Below are positions 15,796 through 21,359 of a DNA stretch of 32,257 nucleotides, piece by piece (position 1 is the first letter of the stretch; each line of letters starts with the position of its first letter). The position numbers were made by a program, and so were the translations under genes. Under the pieces are notes generated by a model. It was not told the DNA's origin, made no database searches, and saw only the letters and a program-made list of their open reading frames with translations. The DNA comes from Reyranella sp. (GTDB lineage: Bacteria > Pseudomonadota > Alphaproteobacteria > Reyranellales > Reyranellaceae). The stretch covers positions 1 to 32,257 of the forward strand of contig JALHMO010000077.1 in assembly GCA_022844015.1 (NCBI GenBank). Direction: 5' to 3'.

Positions 15796-17256
15796 ATGGG
15801 CGCGCGCACAGGATCGCAGTTTCTCGAGGGACTGCGCCGGACCAGGCGGGAAATCTGGGTCGACGGCGAGAGGATCGGGGACGTCACCAGCCATCCCAAG
15901 CTGCGCGGCGGCGCCGAGAGCCTGGCCGCCATGTTCGACCGCCAGCACGCCTACGCGGCCGAGTGCCTTTACACGGATCCCGAAAGCGGCCAGCCGACCA
16001 ACGTCAGCCACATGATGCCGCGCTCGCGGGACGCGCTGCGCCAGCGCCATGCGGGGCTGGTGCGGCTGTCGGAGGGCTCGATGGGCATCATGGGCCGCAC
16101 GCCCGACTACATGAACATGAAGTTCGCCGCCTTCGCCTCGGCGCCTCGCGTGTGGGCCGGCGCCGACGGGCGCAACGCGCGCGGCGCCGAGAACCTGGTG
16201 CGGTTCCAGCGCCGCCTGGCCGAGCACGACATCGCGCTCACCCACACGATCATCCAGCCGACCACCGACAAGCGGACCGACGCCCGGATCCTCGGCAACA
16301 AGGTCACCATCCGCAAGGTCGGCGAGACGTCCGACGGCATCGTCGTCCGCGGGGCGCGCGTGCTCGCTACCCTGGCACCCTATGCCGATGAGCAGACGGT
16401 GTATCCGGGCCAGCCCATCCCGGCCGGGGCGACCGACTATGCCCTGGCCTTCGCCATTCCTCTCGACACGCCCGGCCTCAAGTTCCTGTGTCGCGACTCG
16501 GCGTCGGCGCCCGGTGCCGACCCGTTCGACAAGCCATTGTCATCGCGCTTCGACGAGCAGGATGCGTTCTGTATCTTCGACGACGTGGTGGTGCCGCGCG
16601 ACCGCGTGTTCATCGACGGCGATGTCGAGATCTACAACTCGATGCGCGAGACCGGCTACGCGATCAGCATGGTCACCCAGTCGACCGTCCGCGCGCTCAC
16701 CAAGCTCGAGTTCGCCTATGGCCTGGCCACGCGCATGGCCGAGCTGATCGGCGACCATTCGCCGGCCACGACCGAGATGCTGGGCGAGCTGGCCTGCTAC
16801 GTGCGCCTGACCGCGAACGCCGTGGAGCTGTCGCTGGAGCAGGCGAGCGAGCGAACCGACGGCATATGGTTTCCCAATGGCGCGGCGCTCGAGCCGATGC
16901 GGGCGATGCTGCCCGTGTGGATGCCGCGGGTGGCGGAGATCATCACGCTGATCGGCAGCCACAACCTGCTGACGACGCCGAGCCGCGCCCAGCTCGACGA
17001 CCCTGTCCTGCGGCCGCTGATCGACGAGATGCTGGGCGGCGCCGACGGCGTTCCCGCCGACGAGCGGGCGGCGGTGTTCCGCCTGGCCTGGGATTTCGTC
17101 GGCTCGTCCCTCGCCGGCCGCGGCTTCCTGTACGAGCGCTTCTATCTGACCTCGGCGACGCGCAACAAGCAGATGATGCAGCGCTTCTTCGATCGCAGCC
17201 GCCCGCTGGCCCTGCTCGACGACATGCTGTCGCGGGCCAAGGCTGGCTCCGCATAG
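15796..17256 (+). CDS. HpaB-family flavin-dependent monooxygenase (4-hydroxyphenylacetate 3-monooxygenase-like oxygenase)
   Basis: A 486-residue member of the HpaB/PvcC family, which uses FADH2 from a partner reductase to ortho-hydroxylate phenols. Characteristic segments: the N-terminus FLEGLRRTRREIWVDGERI with DVTSHP, then RLSEGSMGIMGRTPDYMN (~96-113), THTIIQPTTDK, the central FCIFDDVVVPRDRVF, and a helical C-terminal domain ending YERFYLTSATRNKQMMQRF. E. coli HpaB is ~520 residues, so the length fits. The start ATG has GCGGAGGA 5 nt before it. No HpaC-type flavin reductase gene is present in the window, so it would rely on a reductase elsewhere. It is divergent from tetR across a palindromic operator and is followed by a hairpin, so it is probably transcribed alone. 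The substrate is not evident. Confidence 0.85.
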   Translation: MGARTGSQFLEGLRRTRREIWVDGERIGDVTSHPKLRGGAESLAAMFDRQHAYAAECLYTDPESGQPTNVSHMMPRSRDALRQRHAGLVRLSEGSMGIMGRTPDYMNMKFAAFASAPRVWAGADGRNARGAENLVRFQRRLAEHDIALTHTIIQPTTDKRTDARILGNKVTIRKVGETSDGIVVRGARVLATLAPYADEQTVYPGQPIPAGATDYALAFAIPLDTPGLKFLCRDSASAPGADPFDKPLSSRFDEQDAFCIFDDVVVPRDRVFIDGDVEIYNSMRETGYAISMVTQSTVRALTKLEFAYGLATRMAELIGDHSPATTEMLGELACYVRLTANAVELSLEQASERTDGIWFPNGAALEPMRAMLPVWMPRVAEIITLIGSHNLLTTPSRAQLDDPVLRPLIDEMLGGADGVPADERAAVFRLAWDFVGSSLAGRGFLYERFYLTSATRNKQMMQRFFDRSRPLALLDDMLSRAKAGSA

Positions 17257-17280
17257 AGCGCAGGCGTCCGGCACGGCCAT

Positions 17281-17297
17281 CGACGCCTCGGGCGTCG
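17281..17297 (+). terminator. Hairpin downstream of the HpaB-type gene
   Basis: CGACGCC (17281-17287), loop TCG, GGCGTCG (17291-17297): a perfect 7-bp stem 24 bp after the stop codon, followed by GGAGTTTC. A probable weak intrinsic terminator. Confidence 0.45.
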
Positions 17298-17400
17298 GGA
17301 GTTTCGCAGGTTCCTCGGTCGGGCGACTTCGGCGCGCGGCCGTCGCGAAATCGGGGAAACATATCGACGGCTTCGCGCAATCCGAGGGCAACGCGCTCCC

Positions 17401-17460
17401 GATACTCTCCCATCATCGACGGACGGCATCCCGCCGCCGCGACAGAAACGGGAGAGTGTC
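17401..17460 (+). promoter_or_regulatory. Leader stem masking the ribosome binding site of the double-glycine peptide gene
   Basis: GATACTCTCCC (17401-17411) can pair with GGGAGAGTGTC (17450-17460): ten Watson-Crick pairs and one G-U, with a 38-nt loop. The right arm contains the ribosome binding site GGGAGAG and ends at the base before the ATG at 17461. The fold would block initiation, so translation may be switched. It only forms if transcription starts upstream of 17401. The left arm also resembles a -10 (GATACT), which would be an alternative reading. Confidence 0.5.
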
Positions 17461-17661
17461 ATGCAGAGCAAGATCGTCGAGCTGGACCTGAACGAGATCG
17501 AGGCCGTGACCGGCGGCGCCACCTACGCCACGCTGTCGTCGAGCACGATGCTGCAGAGCAGCTACACCGCGACGGCGTATGTCAGGCCGACCTACACCAA
17601 CACGAGCACGAGCTTCACGTCCTCGTCCCTCCTGAGCGCCCCCTCGCTCAAGCTCATCTGA
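17461..17661 (+). CDS. Small double-glycine-leader peptide (putative RiPP/bacteriocin-type precursor)
   Basis: A 66-residue peptide. Residues 1-19 form a double-glycine leader: LDLNEIEAVTGG follows the L-x-L-x-E-I/L-x-x-V-x-G-G pattern recognised by C39-type peptidase/ABC exporters, predicting cleavage after Gly19. The 47-residue core has 12 Ser and 10 Thr, four Tyr, no Cys, no acidic residue and only one Arg and one Lys; it is not like glycine-rich class IIb bacteriocins. The ATG has GGGAGAG at good spacing, and G/C at third positions matches the neighbours, so it looks genuinely coding. A terminator-like hairpin follows at 17681. No C39 transporter, immunity gene or modifying enzyme is recognisable beside it; the nearest genes are the HpaB-type monooxygenase and a di-iron protein. 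The function of the mature peptide is unknown. Confidence 0.7.
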   Translation: MQSKIVELDLNEIEAVTGGATYATLSSSTMLQSSYTATAYVRPTYTNTSTSFTSSSLLSAPSLKLI

Positions 17662-17680
17662 GTCGACGAAGACCTCGGGC

Positions 17681-17711
17681 GCGGCGCCCTCCCGGCGGGG
17701 AGAGGCGCCGC
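17681..17711. terminator. Hairpin between convergent peptide and di-iron genes
   Basis: An outer stem GCGGCGCC (17681-17688) / GGCGCCGC (17704-17711) is continued by CTCCC / GGGAG with a small bulge. It lies 20 bp past the peptide stop, between two convergent genes, and could terminate from either side. There is no U-run. Confidence 0.5.
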
Positions 17712-17774
17712 CGCCGTTTCCGGTATCGTGGTGCACACCGGCGTGTCGGGGATCCTCGCCGTGCCGGACGATGC

Positions 17775-18848
17775 CTAGGCCGCGACCGGCGCGATGGCCT
17801 TCTCGACGAACTTCCTGGCATCGAAATCCTCGGCCACCTTCATGTCGTTGCCGATCAGCTTCTCGACGTCGATGCTGGCGTATTCCATCACGCCCATGTC
17901 GCCCAGCGCCTTCTGCACCTTGGGCCCGAAGAGGCCGATCTCCTTCAGGATCGGCACGATGCGCGTGAAAAGGCGCGTGCGGAAGGCCTGCATGGCCCCC
18001 GACTCGTAGGCGTACTTGACCAGCTCGTCGACCGGCAGGCCGGAGCGTTCCCAGACCTCGGCCTGGTTGAAGCGGTCGCGCATGAAGTAGAGCGCCTCGA
18101 CGGCGAACTCCTCGCGCTCGGCCCGCTCGTGATCCGACAGGTGCGGGTAGCACTCGCGCAGCGCCATGCGGCCGAACGTGACGTGACGCGCCTCGTCCTG
18201 CATGACGTAGGCGTTGATCGAGGCGGCGAGGTTGTTCTGGGCGCTGTCGCGGATGCGCTGGAAGGCGGCGAGCGCCAGCCCCTCGATCATGACCTGCATG
18301 CCGAGATAGGTCATGTCCCAGCGCCGGTCGCCGAGTGTCTGCTCGAGCAGGTTCTGCAGCGAAGGCGTTATCGGGTAGGCGGCCTTGAACTTCTCGTGGA
18401 TCAGCCGCTTGTAGGCCTCGACGTGGCGCGCCTCGTCCATCACCTGGGTGGCGGCGTAGAACTTGGCGTTCATGTCGGGCACCGTGCCGACGATCTTGGC
18501 GGTGGCAATCAGTGCGCCCTGCTCGCCGTGCATGAACTGGCAGATCGTGTGGCACTGCAGGTTGAAGCGCAGCCAGCTCTTCTCCTTCTCGGTGAGCTTC
18601 GCCCACACCGGCGAGCCGAAGATCGGGATGGTCTCGTCGGCGAGGCCCATCGGGTTGTCCTCGAACAGCTCCTGCGTCCAGTCGATCCGGCTCGACGCGT
18701 CCCACTGCTGCGACTTGCCCTTCTCGTAGAGGCCCAGGAGGTTGGCCGAGCCGTCGTCGTACTCCCAGTTGAACAGAACCTCAGTCTGGCCGTCGAAGTG
18801 CCATTGCGTGATGTCGACAGGCAGCTGATAAAGCCTTTGCGTGGTCAC
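17775..18848 (-). CDS. Ferritin-like superfamily di-iron protein (R2/AurF-like oxygenase fold)
   Basis: A 357-residue helical protein with the complete six-residue di-iron set in two half-sites: Glu109 (HGEQGAL), Glu139 and His142 (MDEARHV), Glu189 (MIEGLAL), Glu219 and His222 (QDEARHV). This is the four-helix-bundle pattern of ribonucleotide reductase R2, AurF-type N-oxygenases and related O2-activating enzymes. I cannot choose a subfamily, and there is no obvious R2 radical-Tyr context or partner subunit. The start is GTG at 18848 with a strong GAGGAGG 5 nt before it. The upstream region carries a perfect FNR/FixK box, suggesting oxygen-dependent control, which would fit an O2-using or O2-protective enzyme. 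It is convergent with the double-glycine peptide gene. Confidence 0.8.
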   Translation of the reverse strand: MTTQRLYQLPVDITQWHFDGQTEVLFNWEYDDGSANLLGLYEKGKSQQWDASSRIDWTQELFEDNPMGLADETIPIFGSPVWAKLTEKEKSWLRFNLQCHTICQFMHGEQGALIATAKIVGTVPDMNAKFYAATQVMDEARHVEAYKRLIHEKFKAAYPITPSLQNLLEQTLGDRRWDMTYLGMQVMIEGLALAAFQRIRDSAQNNLAASINAYVMQDEARHVTFGRMALRECYPHLSDHERAEREEFAVEALYFMRDRFNQAEVWERSGLPVDELVKYAYESGAMQAFRTRLFTRIVPILKEIGLFGPKVQKALGDMGVMEYASIDVEKLIGNDMKVAEDFDARKFVEKAIAPVAA

Positions 18849-18951
18849 GGGTCCTCCTCGTTGGCGTCGTGCAGTTGCGCATCAGCAGATAAATTGACGC
18901 CTGTGTCATTTCTTGCGGAGGTAACCACACAGTCAATGCGGGAACATGGCA

Positions 18952-18965
18952 TTGATCCAAATCAA
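18952..18965 (-). promoter_or_regulatory. FNR/FixK-type binding site
   Basis: TTGATCCAAATCAA is a perfect match to TTGAT-N4-ATCAA. Its centre lies about 110 bp upstream of the GTG of the di-iron gene, and no other gene starts from this 257-bp gap. A possible -10 TTTATC is at 18893-18888 (minus), which would place the box at about -76, a class I position. Confidence 0.6.
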
Positions 18966-19105
18966 TTGGCAGCAGGTGGGGTCCCGTAAGGATCAAATGA
19001 TCGCCGGCTTGGACCGGAGCACCAGCCATGCACCTCTCACGCAGGCTGAATTCCGCCCGTGCAGCTGCTGGATCAGTCCCTCATTTCGCCGACCTGTCAT
19101 CCAGC

Positions 19106-20701
19106 TCAGGCGGGTAGACCCGCCCTACGAAGACCCTCCGCATAAAGTGCAGGATGCTTGGGATCCCGATAGGGGCCCATGACGTCCCCGAGGTTTGACA
19201 GGCTCAACCTCGGATCGAATGTCCGCAGCCGGGCGCACAGCTTCCCAGCGTCCGCCAGCCTGCCTGCCATCGCCGCAGCGGCGGCAGCGATGCGCAAGCC
19301 CTCATGGGTATCCGGAGGCCTTCGCAGCCCCCTTTCAGCCCACACGCTTGCCTCTTCGTAACGGCCCGCCATGTAGTGGGCGTGTGCCACCGCGGTCTCC
19401 CATCCGGCGAACCCGCGATCGAGCGGGCTCAGCCGCATTGCCCGCTGGAAGTGCTCGATCGCTCGATTGCTTCGACCCGACCACACATTGATCCAACCGC
19501 TCCATCCCCAGACGATCGCGGCATTGGGATTGAGCGCAATGGCATGGTCGAGGTACGCCGCCCCCGACTCCAGATCTCTCACCCCGAGAGCGAGGGCAAA
19601 TCCAGCCGTGCCAACTGCGATGGCGTCGTTCTGGTCCAGCATCCAGGCCCTTCGCGCCAGCCGGTTCGCCTCGTCGATGTCCGCCGGCGTTATGACACCC
19701 CACCGACCGCCCCGACGCACCGCATAGCACACCGCTGCCCTCGCATGGGCCACGGCAGATTTCGGATCGAGCTCGATCGCCCGCAGAAAGAGCGCCAGCG
19801 CATCCTCGACGGCTGGTTTGGTCATCGAGTGGAGGCTCGCGCGTCCACGAAGGACGAGGTCATAGGCGTCGAGCCGTTGGGTCGGCTTGTGCAGCGCACG
19901 TTCGATCTCGGCGCGATCCAGCCGAGGCATCAAGCTGCCGACGATGCGCGACGTCATCTGGTCCTGAAGCTCGAAGACGTCCTCGATGCCGCCCTCGAAG
20001 TGCTCGGACCACAGATGTACACGCGTCGCAGCCTCGACAAGCTGGCCGGTTATGCGAATCCGATCTCTCGATTTGCGGACACTTCCTTCCAGGACGTACC
20101 GGACGCCGAGTTGCTGACCGACTCGCTTCACGTCGACATCGCCATCCCGGAACGTGAAGCTCGAATTCCGGGCGATAACGAACAGCCAGCGAATGCGCGA
20201 CAGGGCGTCGATGATGTCCTCGCCGAGACCGTCGATGAAGTACTGCTGCCCGTCATGGCCGCTCAGATTTCGAAATGGCAGGACGGCGATCGACGGCCTG
20301 TCCTGCAACGCGAGAGCCGGCGCGCTCTCCGTCACAGGCTCGCCGCTCGATGCAACGGCTGTCGGCACGATCAACCGATAGCCGCGACGATGCCGCGTCT
20401 CCACGAAGCGGGGGTTGCGCGGATCGTCATCGAGAGCGCGCCGCAGCTTCTGCACGCACGCGGTCAACGCGTCGTCGCCGACCGCCTTGCCGTCCCACAG
20501 CCGGTCGATCAGCTCCTGCTTGGTCACGATCTCGGTGGGCCGCTCGGCCAAGAGCGCCAGCAGGCCGAGCACGCGCGGCGTCAGCTTGACCTCGGCGTCG
20601 CCGCGCCACAGCCGACCGGCGCCGGAGTCGAACCGATAGTCCCCGAACGCCATCGGGCGTGACGTCGTCGCTTCGACGGAAGTTGGCCGGTTCCCCGTCA
20701 T
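19106..20701 (-). CDS. CadC-like winged-helix regulator with TolB/FlgO-like and TPR domains
   Basis: A 531-residue regulator. Residues ~18-112 are an OmpR/PhoB-type winged helix (FGDYRFDSGAGRLWRGDAEV, then TACVQKLRRALDD and RHRRGYRL). Residues ~135-260 (SIAVLPFRNLSG through VRYVLEGSVRK and VHLWSEHFEG) are the TolB N-terminal/FlgO-like module common in this class. The remainder is TPR-like (AIELDPKSAVAHARAA, AIALNPNAAIVWGWSGW). I see no membrane segment, unlike classical CadC. The ATG at 20701 with GGGAAG upstream is preferred over the open frame to 20860. It is divergent from a small secreted-protein gene with an inverted repeat between them, so that gene is its likely target. A 7-bp hairpin, GGCGGGT/ACCCGCC at 19109-19124, lies over its last codons and may aid termination. 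Confidence 0.85.
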   Translation of the reverse strand: MTGNRPTSVEATTSRPMAFGDYRFDSGAGRLWRGDAEVKLTPRVLGLLALLAERPTEIVTKQELIDRLWDGKAVGDDALTACVQKLRRALDDDPRNPRFVETRHRRGYRLIVPTAVASSGEPVTESAPALALQDRPSIAVLPFRNLSGHDGQQYFIDGLGEDIIDALSRIRWLFVIARNSSFTFRDGDVDVKRVGQQLGVRYVLEGSVRKSRDRIRITGQLVEAATRVHLWSEHFEGGIEDVFELQDQMTSRIVGSLMPRLDRAEIERALHKPTQRLDAYDLVLRGRASLHSMTKPAVEDALALFLRAIELDPKSAVAHARAAVCYAVRRGGRWGVITPADIDEANRLARRAWMLDQNDAIAVGTAGFALALGVRDLESGAAYLDHAIALNPNAAIVWGWSGWINVWSGRSNRAIEHFQRAMRLSPLDRGFAGWETAVAHAHYMAGRYEEASVWAERGLRRPPDTHEGLRIAAAAAAMAGRLADAGKLCARLRTFDPRLSLSNLGDVMGPYRDPKHPALYAEGLRRAGLPA

Positions 20702-20716
20702 TACTTCCCGCTCTCG

Positions 20717-20742
20717 GAGGCGAAGACTGTCGCATTCGCCTC
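20717..20742. promoter_or_regulatory. Inverted repeat between divergent regulator and secreted-protein genes
   Basis: GAGGCGAA (20717-20724) and TTCGCCTC (20735-20742) are exact complements separated by 10 bp, a spacing of one and a half to two helical turns between centres. It lies in the 79-bp gap between the two start codons, where an OmpR-type regulator could control both genes. Confidence 0.5.
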
Positions 20743-20780
20743 GCCTCCTTTCAACCGGCGAGCGATCGACGGAGGAGAAG

Positions 20781-21281
20781 ATGACTCGCCTCACCTGGCG
20801 GACGGTTGGGGTCCTTGTCGCGACACTCAGTGGTCTCGGATCGGCCGCCGCCCTCGCCAAATACCCAACGAAACCGTCCGCCGAGACCGCCTGCCAGGCG
20901 GCCCTCTTCGAAGGCTACGTTCCGATCTTCCAGGACCGGGACACGTTGCCCAAGGACGGAGTCTTCGCCATCGCCCTCCAGCCGATGGCCGACGTCGTCT
21001 TCTTCGTGCGGTCGAGCGGCGCGATGACGTCCGGCTACGGCGGGCTCGTAACCTTCGAGAACCTGCCGGCCGGCCGCTACGCCATCATCCTGTCCCAGCC
21101 GGCCAGGCTCGACGCGGTGCAGCAGCGCCCCTTCCAGGCGATCCCGGTTGCCGAGTGGAGCGACGAGCCGGGCTGCCCGGGCATGGCGGAGATCGCTGTC
21201 GAGGGCGGACCACTCACGCTGCAACTGAGTGGTGCCGAAACGCCTTCGATCATGGTCGCGGTACTCAGGCTCCCCGATTGA
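20781..21281 (+). CDS. Small secreted protein with prealbumin-like (Cna-B/SpaA-type) strand motif
   Basis: A 166-residue protein with a clear Sec signal peptide (hydrophobic stretch VGVLVATLSGLGSAAALA, cleavage near residue 26). The mature part contains GLVTFENLPAGRYAIIL, the G-x-V-x-F-x-N-L-P-x-G-x-Y pattern of beta-sandwich prealbumin-like/Cna-B domains, and two Cys (CQAALFEGYVP and EPGCPGM) that could form a disulfide in the periplasm. I do not recognise a specific family, and related proteins of this kind are often just called hypothetical. The start ATG has GGAGGAG 3-9 nt upstream. It is divergent from the winged-helix/TPR regulator and probably controlled by it. Confidence 0.7.
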   Translation: MTRLTWRTVGVLVATLSGLGSAAALAKYPTKPSAETACQAALFEGYVPIFQDRDTLPKDGVFAIALQPMADVVFFVRSSGAMTSGYGGLVTFENLPAGRYAIILSQPARLDAVQQRPFQAIPVAEWSDEPGCPGMAEIAVEGGPLTLQLSGAETPSIMVAVLRLPD

Positions 21282-21359
21282 CGCCGGCCCGCGCTCCGGT
21301 TTCGCGCCGATCACGGCGGCCCCAGCCAGTCGCTGGCGCGCACGGCAACCCCTCAACTG

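Noticed and set aside
17401..17406. GATACT as the -10 of the GG-peptide promoter
   Set aside because: No acceptable -35 lies 16-19 bp upstream, and the same bases form the left arm of the ribosome-site stem, which is the stronger signal.
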